Source of the DNA: FEN-299 sp963727765
GTDB taxonomy: Bacteria; Acidobacteriota; Vicinamibacteria; Vicinamibacterales; Fen-181
Assembly (NCBI GenBank): GCA_963727765.1
Contig: CAVSGZ010000010.1
Span: forward strand, 1 to 64,000
Length of the DNA stretch: 64,000 nt
Reading direction: 5' to 3'
Each line of letters begins with the position of its first letter. Position 1 is the stretch's first letter. Positions 20,673 to 28,692 of this stretch are shown here, piece by piece. Position numbers and translations under genes: made by a program. The notes beneath the pieces were generated by a model. It saw only the letters and a list, made by a program, of their open reading frames with translations. It did not search any database and was not told the DNA's origin.

Positions 20673-21443
20673 ATGGAACCACCGGTCACAGAGGATTTCG
20701 AGTCGTCGCCCGACAGCTATTCGGTGAAGCTCGACCAGTTCGAGGGGCCGCTCGATCTCCTCATTCACCTCATCAAGCAGAACGAGGTGAACATCTACGA
20801 CATCCCCATCGCGCTCATCACCGCTCAGTATCTCGAGTACCTGGACGTGATCCGCGAGCTCGATCTCGATGTCGCCGGCGAGTTCCTCCTGCTGGCCGCG
20901 ACGCTCATCCACATCAAATCGCGCATGCTGCTGCCGCGCCCCGATCCGACGCAGGAGGATCCGGACGAGGACCCGCGCGAGGCGCTCGTCCGGCGCCTGA
21001 TCGAGCACCAGCGCTACCGCCAGGCCGCCGAGCTGCTGCACGAGCGGGAGACGCTGCGCGAGGCGCAGTGGCAGCGTCCCGACGGGCGCGTGACGCCGAT
21101 TGCCGGGGAGGAGTACGAGCCCGAGCTCGAGGTCGACCTGTTCAGCCTCATTGCGGCGTTCAAGGCGGTGCTCGAGCGCGCCAAACAGCGTCCGAAGGTG
21201 ATGCTGCCGGGCGAACAGATTCCGATCGAAACCCGGATCGAGCAGCTGCTGGCGCGGTTGTCCGAAACCGAGGCCTGCGGGTTCGAGGACCTGTTCGACG
21301 ACGTGTCGTCGAAGGGGGACCTGATTGTGACCTTTCTCGCGCTGCTGGAGATGATTCGGCTGAAGGTCGTTCGCGTGTTCCAGGCCGGCTCGTTCGGGCC
21401 GATCCGGATCTACAAGGCGAAGACCGCGGCGGCCGCGCACTAG
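20673..21443 (+). CDS. scpA: segregation and condensation protein A
   Basis: Kleisin subunit bridging SMC heads in chromosome condensation. The 256 residues begin with the family hallmark SVKLDQFEGPLDLLIHLIKQNEVNIYDIPI split by usual spacing, then AGEFLLLAATLIHIKSRMLLP. The C-terminal winged-helix part ends TFLALLEMIRLKVVRVFQ. It lies 24 bases after trpS and 7 before scpB in one operon. Confidence 0.95.
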   Translation: MEPPVTEDFESSPDSYSVKLDQFEGPLDLLIHLIKQNEVNIYDIPIALITAQYLEYLDVIRELDLDVAGEFLLLAATLIHIKSRMLLPRPDPTQEDPDEDPREALVRRLIEHQRYRQAAELLHERETLREAQWQRPDGRVTPIAGEEYEPELEVDLFSLIAAFKAVLERAKQRPKVMLPGEQIPIETRIEQLLARLSETEACGFEDLFDDVSSKGDLIVTFLALLEMIRLKVVRVFQAGSFGPIRIYKAKTAAAAH

Positions 21444-21450
21444 GTGAGAG

Positions 21451-22158
21451 ATGACCGAGCAGAACGACAACCACGATCACGACGCGCCGCCTCTCGAGGC
21501 GCCGTCTGCCCCCCGCGCGCCGTGCGTCTCCGAGGAGATGAAGTCGATCATCGAGGCGCTCGTCTATGCGTCGCCCGACCCGCTGACGCCGAAGACGCTC
21601 TTCAAGGTGCTCGAGTCCGAGCCGCGCGAGGACGTGCAGGCATCGCTCGACGCGCTGCGCCAGGACTACGACAACGCGCAGGGAGGGCTGCAGCTGGTCG
21701 AGGTCGCCGGCGGCTACCAGATCGTGACCCGCCCGGAGCTCTCCGAGTGGGTGCGCCGGCTGTTCCACGAACGCAAGTCGCAGAAACTCTCCGTGGCGGC
21801 GCTCGAGACGCTGGCCGTCATCGCCTACAAGCAGCCGGTGACGGCACCCGAGATCACCGAGATCCGCGGCGTGAACGCAGCGGGCGTCGTGGCCACGCTG
21901 CTCGAGCGGCGGCTCATCAAGATCGCCGGCCGCAAGCCGGTCGTGGGCCGGCCGTTCCTCTACGCGACGACGCGCGAGTTCCTGATCAGGTTCGGCCTGA
22001 AGGACCTCAACGACCTGCCGAAGATGGAGGACATGGCCGACGTGCTCGGGTTCGAGCCGCCGAGCGGCCTGGCCGAGGCCGGCCCGTCGGAGGCGCTGCT
22101 GCCGCTCGACGGGGACGTCGACCCGGACAAGACGCTGGACACCGAGGAGATCGAGTAG
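21451..22158 (+). CDS. scpB: segregation and condensation protein B
   Basis: Dimerising winged-helix partner of ScpA in the SMC complex. The 235 residues contain IIEALVYASPDPLTPKTL, GGYQIVTRPELSEWV, then the most conserved segment SVAALETLAVIAYKQPVTAPEI with IRGVNAAGVVATLLERRLI, and GRPFLYATTREFLIRFGL. An acidic tail of about 50 residues follows, as is common. GGTGAGAG precedes ATG 21451. Confidence 0.95.
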   Translation: MTEQNDNHDHDAPPLEAPSAPRAPCVSEEMKSIIEALVYASPDPLTPKTLFKVLESEPREDVQASLDALRQDYDNAQGGLQLVEVAGGYQIVTRPELSEWVRRLFHERKSQKLSVAALETLAVIAYKQPVTAPEITEIRGVNAAGVVATLLERRLIKIAGRKPVVGRPFLYATTREFLIRFGLKDLNDLPKMEDMADVLGFEPPSGLAEAGPSEALLPLDGDVDPDKTLDTEEIE

Positions 22159-22182
22159 ATCGCCCGACCGCGAGATGTCCCG

Positions 22183-23016
22183 ATGCTGATTCGCCTCCAG
22201 AAGATTCTCTCCACCGCAGGCATCGCGTCACGACGCGCGGCCGAGAAGCTGATGACCGAGGGGCGCGTCACCGTCAACGGCCGGACGGTGCGCGAGCTGG
22301 GTACGCGCGCCAACCCCGATGCCGACGACATCCGCGTCGACGGCCGCCCGGTCAGGCCGCAGGGGCGGCGCCTCTACCTGCTCCTCAACAAGCCGCGCGG
22401 CTACGTGACGACCCGCTCCGATCCCGAGGGGCGTCCGACGGTGCTCGACCTCGTTCCCGGCCTCCACGAGTACGTCTACCCGGTCGGGCGGCTCGACTAC
22501 GAATCCGAGGGCCTGCTGCTCCTCACCAACGACGGCGAGCTCTCGGCCGCGCTGACGCACCCCAGCCATGAGGTGCCGCGCGAGTACCACGCCCGGGTGC
22601 GCGGCACTCCCGACCCCAAAGCCCTCGACCGCCTGTCGCGCGGAGTGATGATCGACGGCCGGAAGACGGCGCCGGCCGTCGTCGCGATCGCCATGACCGG
22701 GGCCGGCCAGCGCGGCGACCAGTCGGTGCTCTCGATCACGATTCACGAGGGGCGAACGCGCCAGGTGCGGAGGATGTGCGAGGCGATCGGCCACCCGGTG
22801 GTGCGGCTGCGGCGCGTGAGGATAGGACCGCTCACCGATCCCGACCTGAGGACGGGCGCCTGCCGGCCGCTCACGACGCGCGAGGTCGACGCGCTGCGCC
22901 GGGCCGCCGGCAGGATTCAGGAATCGGGATTCGGGATTCAGGATGCGAGCGCCGAAGGCGCAAGGGCGGATGGTACCAGCCGGAAGCGCCGAACGCTCAA
23001 GGCCGACCGCGGGTAG
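22183..23016 (+). CDS. rluB: RluB/RsuA-type pseudouridine synthase
   Basis: Modifies a uridine in 23S rRNA (RluB type by synteny). An S4 domain (RLQKILSTAGIASRRAAEKLM) precedes the catalytic domain with the Asp motif VGRLDYESEGLLLLTNDG and the end motif EGRTRQVRRMCEAIGHPV. The 277-residue protein carries a basic tail in which a GGATTCR heptad tract (22913-22947) is translated (RIQESGFGIQDAS). The natural C-terminus probably ended just before the tract. It is the last gene of the trpS-scpAB block. Confidence 0.93.
   Translation: MLIRLQKILSTAGIASRRAAEKLMTEGRVTVNGRTVRELGTRANPDADDIRVDGRPVRPQGRRLYLLLNKPRGYVTTRSDPEGRPTVLDLVPGLHEYVYPVGRLDYESEGLLLLTNDGELSAALTHPSHEVPREYHARVRGTPDPKALDRLSRGVMIDGRKTAPAVVAIAMTGAGQRGDQSVLSITIHEGRTRQVRRMCEAIGHPVVRLRRVRIGPLTDPDLRTGACRPLTTREVDALRRAAGRIQESGFGIQDASAEGARADGTSRKRRTLKADRG
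22913..22947 (+). repeat. heptad repeat, GGATTCR type, within rluB 3' end
   Basis: Five 7-base units: ggattca, ggaatcg, ggattcg, ggattca, ggatgcg. Other copies of this unit type lie at 28635 and 57554. Confidence 0.75.
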
Positions 23017-23048
23017 CGGACCAGCCATCGGCCGACCCGATCCCTCAT

Positions 23049-23082
23049 CGTCAGAACCGATTCCTCTGCGTCAGTTCCGATT
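23049..23082 (+). repeat. short direct repeat between rluB and a hydrolase gene
   Basis: Two 14-base copies (CGTCAGAACCGATT and CGTCAGTTCCGATT) start 20 bases apart, differing at two positions. Purpose unknown; the second copy touches the stop codon of the minus-strand gene. Confidence 0.4.
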
Positions 23083-24253
23083 ACTGAAGCATCCCCTCCC
23101 AGAACCTGATGAGCGCGACGACTTCGCTCGTCGTGGCGGGCCGATCCACTTCCGCGTGGCTGATGAGCGGCGTCAGCAGCACGTGGACGGTGGTGTGCGG
23201 TTCGAGATGGCGGGCGAGCCGAAGCGTTTCGACGGCCGGCACCACGTTGTCCTCGACGCCGTGCAGCAGGAAGACCGGCACGTCGGGAGCCGGCGACTCG
23301 TCGGGCGATAGCGCCGCCGCGTCGCCGAGATTGGCGATGTGCGGCAGCAGCATGGGGCCGAGCGTCTTCACGTCGCGCTCGTTGACCAGGTGAAGGAAGG
23401 TCCGGGCCGGGTCGGCCATCGCCTGTTCCTGCGAGCGGGCGCGCCCGAATTCCCGTTCCGCGCCGGTCTTGTCGAACAGCGCCAGGTGCGAGGCGTGCAG
23501 AAAGGTGAGGATGCCCTCCCGCAGCGGCTCCACCTGGTCGGCCGGCACCAGGTGTTCGGCCAGGTCGAGCGCGACGATGGCCACGCCGTAGTCGTGCGGC
23601 GCGGGCACCGGCGGCGGGTTCGTGATGTCGGGCGCGGGCGGCTCCACGCCCGAGCACAGGTAGCGCACCACCCGCTGGAAGTTGGCGTGGCCGCCGAAGG
23701 AGAAGACGAACGCGAGCCGGCCGCGCAGGCTGGGCCGGCCCGCCGCCACCATCGACAACCCGCCCGCGAAGCTGATGCCGGCGAGGCCCATCCGGTGACC
23801 GCGGGTGAGTTCCGTGCGGTTCGCAAACCACACCGCCGCGTCTTCGATCATGTCTGTCGAACGCGCGGTGACCTGGTAGCGGCTCAGGTCTGGCAGCTCC
23901 GGCGTCAGCACGATGAAGCCGCTGGCGGCCAGGTGGCGCGCGAAGGTGACCAGCCGCGGCTCGTCGATGCCGAGCGCGTTCACGCCCGGCGTCAGCAGCA
24001 GCGCCCCCTCCGTGTGCGTCTTCGGCGTGTACAGCTTCGCCTGGAGCGGGCCGAACCGCGACGGTACGCCGAGAGGCCGCTCGGCGACGACATCGGTTTC
24101 GAGCGCGGCCAGCGTCGGGTGCTGGCGCTCGAGCCCCGCGGTCCGCACGATGAGCGAGGTGGCGCGCACGTAGGGGAGAAGGGCCGCGCGCATCGCCAGG
24201 AGCACGGCCGAGGCCGCGAGCAGGAGGACAACCCAGCGGGTGGGAGAGCGCAT
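23081..24253 (-). CDS. membrane-anchored alpha/beta hydrolase
   Basis: Protein of 390 residues with an N-terminal signal anchor (WVVLLLAASAVLLAMRAALLP). The hydrolase fold has the nucleophile Ser in LAGISFAGGLSM, a likely Asp in HGVEDNVVP and a His in PLISHAEVD. Homologues are annotated broadly as alpha/beta or dienelactone-type hydrolases; the substrate is unknown. It is divergent from cmk with 25 bases between the starts, so the two promoters must overlap. Confidence 0.82.
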   Translation of the reverse strand: MRSPTRWVVLLLAASAVLLAMRAALLPYVRATSLIVRTAGLERQHPTLAALETDVVAERPLGVPSRFGPLQAKLYTPKTHTEGALLLTPGVNALGIDEPRLVTFARHLAASGFIVLTPELPDLSRYQVTARSTDMIEDAAVWFANRTELTRGHRMGLAGISFAGGLSMVAAGRPSLRGRLAFVFSFGGHANFQRVVRYLCSGVEPPAPDITNPPPVPAPHDYGVAIVALDLAEHLVPADQVEPLREGILTFLHASHLALFDKTGAEREFGRARSQEQAMADPARTFLHLVNERDVKTLGPMLLPHIANLGDAAALSPDESPAPDVPVFLLHGVEDNVVPAVETLRLARHLEPHTTVHVLLTPLISHAEVDRPATTSEVVALIRFWEGMLQ

Positions 24254-24278
24254 GGGGGGATGTTACACTGTTCGACCG

Positions 24279-24950
24279 ATGACCAAGCCTCTCATCATCG
24301 CCATCGACGGCCCGTCGGGTGTCGGCAAGGGCACGGTGGCCCGGCAGGTGGCCGCCGCGCTCGGCTACCGCCATGTCGATACGGGCGCGATGTACCGCGC
24401 CGTGGCCTGGCGAGCGATCGAGGACGCCGTCGCGTTCGACGACCCGGATGCGCTCGCCGCTCTGGCCGAGCGGCTGGCGATCGAAGCCTCGGGTGAGAGC
24501 GTCCGCGTCGACGGCGTGGAAGTCAGCGGTCGGATCAGGACGCCCGAGATCGACCGCGGCGCCTCGGCGGTCGCCCGCATCCCCGGCGTGCGGGCCGCGC
24601 TTGTCGCCCAGCAGCGGCGCCTGGGCGCGGCCGGCGGCGTGGTGATGGAAGGGCGGGATATCGGGACGGTGGTCTTTCCAAACGCCGACGTGAAGGTCTA
24701 CCTCGACGCGTCGGCCGAGGAACGGGCGCGCCGCCGCATGCACGACGAGGTGCGGCGCGAAGCGCGAGATGCCGGGCAGGTCGCCAGCGAGATGGCCGCC
24801 CGGGACGAATCGGACCGCACGCGCGCCGTCGCCCCGTTGGCCGTGGCTGCCGACGCGCACCTGATCGACACCACTTCGCTCTCGATCGACCAGGTGGTCG
24901 AACGCGTGCTCGCGCTCGCCCGCGCCGCCGCTGACGACCCGGCGCGCTAG
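24279..24950 (+). CDS. cmk: cytidylate kinase
   Basis: Phosphorylates CMP and dCMP. The 223 residues carry the P-loop IDGPSGVGKGTVARQVA, the substrate-binding YRHVDTGAMYRAVAW, the DIGTVVFP motif (EGRDIGTVVFPNADVKVYLDA) and the lid (ERARRR). ATG 24279 begins MTKPLIIAIDG, matching homologues; the upstream ATG at 24240 lies in the divergent gene. cmk followed by rpsA is a common bacterial order, and rpsA indeed follows after one inserted minus-strand gene. Confidence 0.95.
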   Translation: MTKPLIIAIDGPSGVGKGTVARQVAAALGYRHVDTGAMYRAVAWRAIEDAVAFDDPDALAALAERLAIEASGESVRVDGVEVSGRIRTPEIDRGASAVARIPGVRAALVAQQRRLGAAGGVVMEGRDIGTVVFPNADVKVYLDASAEERARRRMHDEVRREARDAGQVASEMAARDESDRTRAVAPLAVAADAHLIDTTSLSIDQVVERVLALARAAADDPAR

Positions 24951-25465
24951 CGCTTCTTCTTCGGCGTCCGGGGCGTGTGCGTCCGCTCCGGGTAGTCCTC
25001 CGCGGATGCCGGATCCAGCTCCCAGCGATGGCGGTCCCGGCTCTCGATCTTTCCGGAGGCTGCCAACTCCTCGCCGTCGGCGTAATCGACGCCGAGGGCA
25101 TGCCCGACTTCGTCCACCACCGTTTGCCCCGGCGTGGGATTGTCTCCGCCCGGCGCCTCGTCGCCGACGGCATAGGCGGCCACCCAGTCGGCATCGACAT
25201 CGCCTGCCGTCATGTCAGGGCTTGTTTCGCGGTGATCTCGTTGTCGCATCTCGAGTTCTGCCCGCCCGCTCCGGGCCGCCGAGGGTCGCTGGTCCATGTC
25301 GAGCGACGACGGAAGAGTTGGCTCCGACTCGTCGTGGGGCTCGAGCCCGGCAGCCGCTGCCGAGGTTGGAGCCCGGCGCGCCGCCTTGCCGGGAGCCCGG
25401 GTGGCTCGACCGGCCGGCGGGTGCCTGCGTCCAGCCGACCGCGTGGCGTCTTCTGGCTTCGCCAT
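24947..25465 (-). CDS. DUF6335-like protein
   Basis: Predicted protein of 172 residues. The N-terminal 90 are disordered-looking and Arg/Ala/Pro-rich. The C-terminal 75 form a compact conserved segment (DVDADWVAAYAVGDEAPGGDNPTP, then HALGVDYADGEEL and DRHRWELDPASAEDYPER) that I associate with DUF6335 proteins of soil bacteria and cyanobacteria. GAAAGGA precedes the start at 25465. It overlaps the cmk end by four bases and interrupts the usual cmk-rpsA adjacency. Function unknown. Confidence 0.65.
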   Translation of the reverse strand: MAKPEDATRSAGRRHPPAGRATRAPGKAARRAPTSAAAAGLEPHDESEPTLPSSLDMDQRPSAARSGRAELEMRQRDHRETSPDMTAGDVDADWVAAYAVGDEAPGGDNPTPGQTVVDEVGHALGVDYADGEELAASGKIESRDRHRWELDPASAEDYPERTHTPRTPKKKR

Positions 25466-25486
25466 CGGAAAGGTCCTTTCGCCGAC

Positions 25487-25516
25487 TTGACCGTGTGACA
25501 ATAACTGTCGTAAAAT
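25487..25516 (+). promoter_or_regulatory. sigma-70-type promoter of rpsA
   Basis: TTGACC (25487-25492) and TAAAAT (25511-25516) are separated by 18 bases, about 90 bases before the rpsA start. It is the best consensus promoter seen in the window and is divergent from the DUF6335-like gene. Confidence 0.55.
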
Positions 25517-25605
25517 GTGTTGCTTATCGCCATTGAGCGATTCGCAACCTCAGCCCGCCGGTGCTGTGAACCGGCAAATCTCGATAGAGGAGGACCCGCA
25601 ACACC

Positions 25606-27399
25606 ATGGCGGACGTCAACAGCAAGAACAGCTCGGACCTGGCAGCCGAGGGGGCGACCCACCCCGAGGGCCAGCGCGAAGGAGGTGAGCCGACACCTGT
25701 ATCCGGGACCACGATGGTACCCGGCGACCAGCTCGACACCGATCCGGCGGAATACGCCAAGCTTCTCGACTTCTACGATAGCAGCTTCCGCAACCTCGCG
25801 GAAGGCGAAGTGGTCAAGGGCACGGTCCTGAAAGTGACCGACTCCGAGGTCATCGTCGATGTCGGGTACAAGTCCGAGGGGATCATCGGCGTCCAGGAGT
25901 TCCTGGACGAGAACGGCCAGATGACCGTGCAGCCCGGCGACATCGTCGACGTGCTGCTCGAGCGCACCGAGGACCGCGACGGCTACGTCGTCCTCTCCCG
26001 TGAAAAAGCGGAGAAGATGAAGATCTGGGACGACGTCGAGAAGGCGTTCGCCGACAAGAAGGTCGTCATCGGGCGCGTGATCGAGCGGATCAAGGGCGGG
26101 CTGGCGGTCGACATCGGCGTGCGGGCGTTCCTGCCCGGCTCGCAGGTGGACGTGCGCCCCGTGCGCAACCTGGACGCGCTGCGCGGCCAGGAACTGCGGA
26201 TGCGCGTCATCAAGGTGAACAAGAAGCGGGGGAACATCGTCCTCTCGCGGAAGGTCCTTCTCGAAGAAGAGAACGCGGAGAAGAAGAAGCACACGCTCGA
26301 GACGCTGGCCGACGGCAAGGTGCTGCGCGGGGTGGTGAAGAACATCACCGACTACGGCGCCTTCATCGACCTCGGCGGCATCGACGGCCTGCTGCACATC
26401 ACCGACATGTCGTGGGGCCGCGTCGGCCACCCGTCGGAGCTGTTCAAGGTCAACGACGAGATCGACGTGATCGTGCTCAAGTACGACCCGGCGACCGAGC
26501 GCGTGTCTCTCGGGTACAAGCAGCTCAGCTCCGACCCGTGGTCGGTGGTGGCCGAGCGGTACCCGGTCGGCATGCGCGTGTCGGGCAAGGCGGTGAGCCT
26601 GACCGATTACGGCGCCTTCATCGAGCTCGAGCCGGGCGTCGAGGGGCTCATCCACGTGTCGGAGATGTCGTGGAGCAAGCGGGTCAAGCACCCGTCGAAG
26701 ATCCTCAACGTCGGCGACACGGTCGACGCGATGGTGCTCGGCCTCGACCCGCAGGCGCGGCGGATCTCGCTCGGCCTCAAGCAGACCGGCTCGAACCCGT
26801 GGCAGGAGCTGGCCGACCGCTACCCGGTGGGCTCGCGCATCGTCGGCAAGGTGCGCAACCTGACCGAGTTCGGCGCCTTCGTCGAGGTCGAAGAGGACAT
26901 CGACGGCCTGATCCACATTTCGGACATGTCGTGGAGCAAGCGCGTCAAGCACCCGTCCGAGGTGCTCAAGAAGGGGGACAAGGTCGAGGCGGTCGTGCTC
27001 AACATCGACGCCGAGAACCAGCGTCTCTCGCTCGGCCTCAAGCAGCTGGCGACCGACATCTGGGACGAGTTCTTCTCGCGCCACCAGGTGGGCGACACGG
27101 TCGAGGGCAAGGTGGTCCGGCTGACCAACTTCGGCGCGTTCGTCGAGCTGGCCGAGGGGATCGAGGGGCTGATTCACGTGTCGGAGTTCGACGAGACGCA
27201 GGGCGGCGGCGAGAAGATCGAGCTGAACGTCGAACAGACCTACCCGATGAAGATCATCAAGCTCAGCCCCGGCGAGCGGAAGATCGGGCTGAGCATCCGC
27301 GCGCTCCGGCTCGACCAGGATCGGGCGGACTGGCAGCATTACACCGACGGCGGCAGCGTCGGTGCGACGATCGCGGAGCATTTGAAGAATTTGGAGTGA
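25606..27399 (+). CDS. rpsA: 30S ribosomal protein S1
   Basis: Binds mRNA on the 30S subunit and helps initiation on structured messages. The 597 residues hold six S1 repeats after a 60-residue acidic/Gly leader. Repeats 3-6 are nearly identical in motif (DYGAFIDLGGIDGLLHITDMSWG, DYGAFIELEPGVEGLIHVSEMSWS, and so on), with SKRVKHPS occurring in repeats 4 and 5. GAGGAGGA lies about 12 bases before ATG 25606. Confidence 0.97.
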   Translation: MADVNSKNSSDLAAEGATHPEGQREGGEPTPVSGTTMVPGDQLDTDPAEYAKLLDFYDSSFRNLAEGEVVKGTVLKVTDSEVIVDVGYKSEGIIGVQEFLDENGQMTVQPGDIVDVLLERTEDRDGYVVLSREKAEKMKIWDDVEKAFADKKVVIGRVIERIKGGLAVDIGVRAFLPGSQVDVRPVRNLDALRGQELRMRVIKVNKKRGNIVLSRKVLLEEENAEKKKHTLETLADGKVLRGVVKNITDYGAFIDLGGIDGLLHITDMSWGRVGHPSELFKVNDEIDVIVLKYDPATERVSLGYKQLSSDPWSVVAERYPVGMRVSGKAVSLTDYGAFIELEPGVEGLIHVSEMSWSKRVKHPSKILNVGDTVDAMVLGLDPQARRISLGLKQTGSNPWQELADRYPVGSRIVGKVRNLTEFGAFVEVEEDIDGLIHISDMSWSKRVKHPSEVLKKGDKVEAVVLNIDAENQRLSLGLKQLATDIWDEFFSRHQVGDTVEGKVVRLTNFGAFVELAEGIEGLIHVSEFDETQGGGEKIELNVEQTYPMKIIKLSPGERKIGLSIRALRLDQDRADWQHYTDGGSVGATIAEHLKNLE

Positions 27400-27421
27400 C
27401 GCCTGGCGCGTGTCGTTTGTA

Positions 27422-27442
27422 GGGAAGAGGGACGAGGGACCA
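27422..27442 (+). repeat. heptad repeat, GGGACGA type, after rpsA
   Basis: Three units (gggaaga, gggacga, gggacca), then an inverted GTCCCT near 27450, giving a hairpin of terminator shape between rpsA and the HU-like gene. Confidence 0.6.
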
Positions 27443-27477
27443 GGCCCCCGTCCCTTGTTCCTGCAGGAGGAGAGGCT

Positions 27478-27834
27478 GTGATCCCAGGGGGCAGTATGAC
27501 GAAAGCGGAACTCGTGGAGGAAGTCTCCCGGGTTTCCGACCTCACGAAGAAACACTCCGAGGTCATCGTCGACACCGTCTTCAAGAGCATCATCGACGCC
27601 CTCCAGCGCGGCGAGAAGATCGAGCTTCGGGGCTTTGGCAGCTTCCGGCTGCGCCGGCGAGAGCCACGCAAGGGGCGGAACCCGAAGACCGGCGATCGGG
27701 TCGACGTGCCGCCGAAGAAGATTCCGTATTTCAAGCCAGGCAAGGAACTCAAGGAGCTGATCAACCGGACCGAGGGTCCAGGGACCCCGGCCGGGCCGGT
27801 CGCCGGTGGCCAGGACACCGGGGTCGGCCTCTAG
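27478..27834 (+). CDS. HU/IHF-family DNA-bending protein
   Basis: Histone-like architectural protein. The core LVEEVSRVSDLTKKHSE, FKSIIDALQRGEKIELRGFGSF and the DNA-binding arm RRREPRKGRNPKTGD are complete, and KKIPYFKPGKELKELIN closes the fold. A Gly/Pro/Thr tail of about 20 residues follows. Two starts are possible: GTG 27478, seven bases after AGGAGG (27465-27470), or ATG 27496, where most homologues begin (MTKAELVEEV). I give the first because of its ribosome site. Confidence 0.93.
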   Translation: MIPGGSMTKAELVEEVSRVSDLTKKHSEVIVDTVFKSIIDALQRGEKIELRGFGSFRLRRREPRKGRNPKTGDRVDVPPKKIPYFKPGKELKELINRTEGPGTPAGPVAGGQDTGVGL

Positions 27835-27860
27835 CGGCCCATCTTTCAGGAAAGGTGTCC

Positions 27861-28361
27861 GTGGAACGCCTCTGGTCGCCCTGGAGGCTCGCCTACGTCA
27901 GCGGCGGCGAGCCAGCGGGTTGTGTCTTCTGTGACGCGCAGACCCACGAGCAGGCCGAGCCGCTCGTGCTGTTGGGTGGCGCCACCTGCTTCGTCATCCT
28001 CAATCTCTATCCCTACAACAACGGCCACCTGATGATCGTGCCGCGCCGGCACGTGGCGTCGCTGGCAGAGGCCACGCCCGAGGAACAGGCCGAGCTGATC
28101 GGGCTGACGCGCGCCGCGGAGATGGCGCTCACCGAGGTGTATCACCCGCAAGGCCTGAATGTGGGGATGAATCTCGGGCGGGCCGCCGGCGCCGGCGTGG
28201 CGGACCACATGCACATCCACGTCGTGCCGCGCTGGACCGGCGACACCAACTTCATGTCGGTTGTCGGCGACGTGCGCGTGCTGCCCGAGGAACTCGAGCA
28301 CACGGCCGCGCGGTTGAAGCCGGTGTTCGAGAAGTTGATGAGGACAGAGGCGCAGGGCTGA
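27861..28361 (+). CDS. HIT-family nucleotide hydrolase/phosphorylase
   Basis: Acts on dinucleoside polyphosphates or nucleotidyl phosphates (Ap4A phosphorylase-like branch). The 166 residues show the zinc pair CVFCDA near the N-terminus, NNGHLMIVPRRHV, and the histidine triad DHMHIHVVPRW. AGGAAAGG (27848-27855) five bases before GTG 27861 fixes the start. The stop codon lies inside a terminator-like hairpin shared with the convergent metallochaperone gene. Confidence 0.92.
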   Translation: MERLWSPWRLAYVSGGEPAGCVFCDAQTHEQAEPLVLLGGATCFVILNLYPYNNGHLMIVPRRHVASLAEATPEEQAELIGLTRAAEMALTEVYHPQGLNVGMNLGRAAGAGVADHMHIHVVPRWTGDTNFMSVVGDVRVLPEELEHTAARLKPVFEKLMRTEAQG

Positions 28362-28424
28362 AGCCCTGCGCTATCGGATGATCCTCACGCCGATCCGCAG
28401 ATACCGCAGGCCTTCAAGCCTGCG
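28350..28424. terminator. paired hairpins between convergent genes (GCGCAGGGC family)
   Basis: Hairpin one (28350-28371) pairs GCGCAGGGCT with AGCCCTGCGC over two bases. Hairpin two (28405-28424) pairs CGCAGGC with GCCTGCG over six. They overlap the stop codons of both converging genes. The same elements recur at 60439-60512 between another convergent pair, so a bidirectional terminator role is likely. Confidence 0.6.
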
Positions 28425-28626
28425 CAACGACCGTGTATCCCAGCCCTTCGATCTTCGCCTTCACGGCGTCCAGGCTCACCAGTGCTCGGTCGAACGACAC
28501 GGTAACGCGCTGCCCCTGGTGCGACGCCTCGACGGCTGAAACCCCCGGCAGCTTCCCAACCGCGCGCTTGACGGCGTTCTCGCACCCGCCACAGGTCATT
28601 CCGATTACGTGAAGAGTCTCAGTCAT
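28414..28626 (-). CDS. heavy-metal-associated (CopZ-like) chaperone
   Basis: Single HMA domain of 70 residues, expected to carry Cu(I) or a similar soft metal in the cytoplasm. The metal site is GMTCGGCENAVKRAV, and the ferredoxin-like fold continues with VTVSFDRALVSLDAVKAKIEGLGYTV. No ATPase partner is adjacent. A second copper-type protein (Sco/CusF-like) is encoded at 48663-49541. A GGATTCR heptad tract lies just upstream. Confidence 0.92.
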   Translation of the reverse strand: MTETLHVIGMTCGGCENAVKRAVGKLPGVSAVEASHQGQRVTVSFDRALVSLDAVKAKIEGLGYTVVAQA

Positions 28627-28634
28627 ACCTGACA

Positions 28635-28662
28635 GGATTCAGGATTCGGGATTCAGGATTCA
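28635..28662 (+). repeat. heptad repeat, GGATTCR type
   Basis: Four units (ggattca, ggattcg, ggattca, ggattca) between the acyl-CoA dehydrogenase stop and the metallochaperone start. Confidence 0.78.
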
Positions 28663-28692
28663 GGCGGCTCGACCACTCGGCGCCAGTGCCGA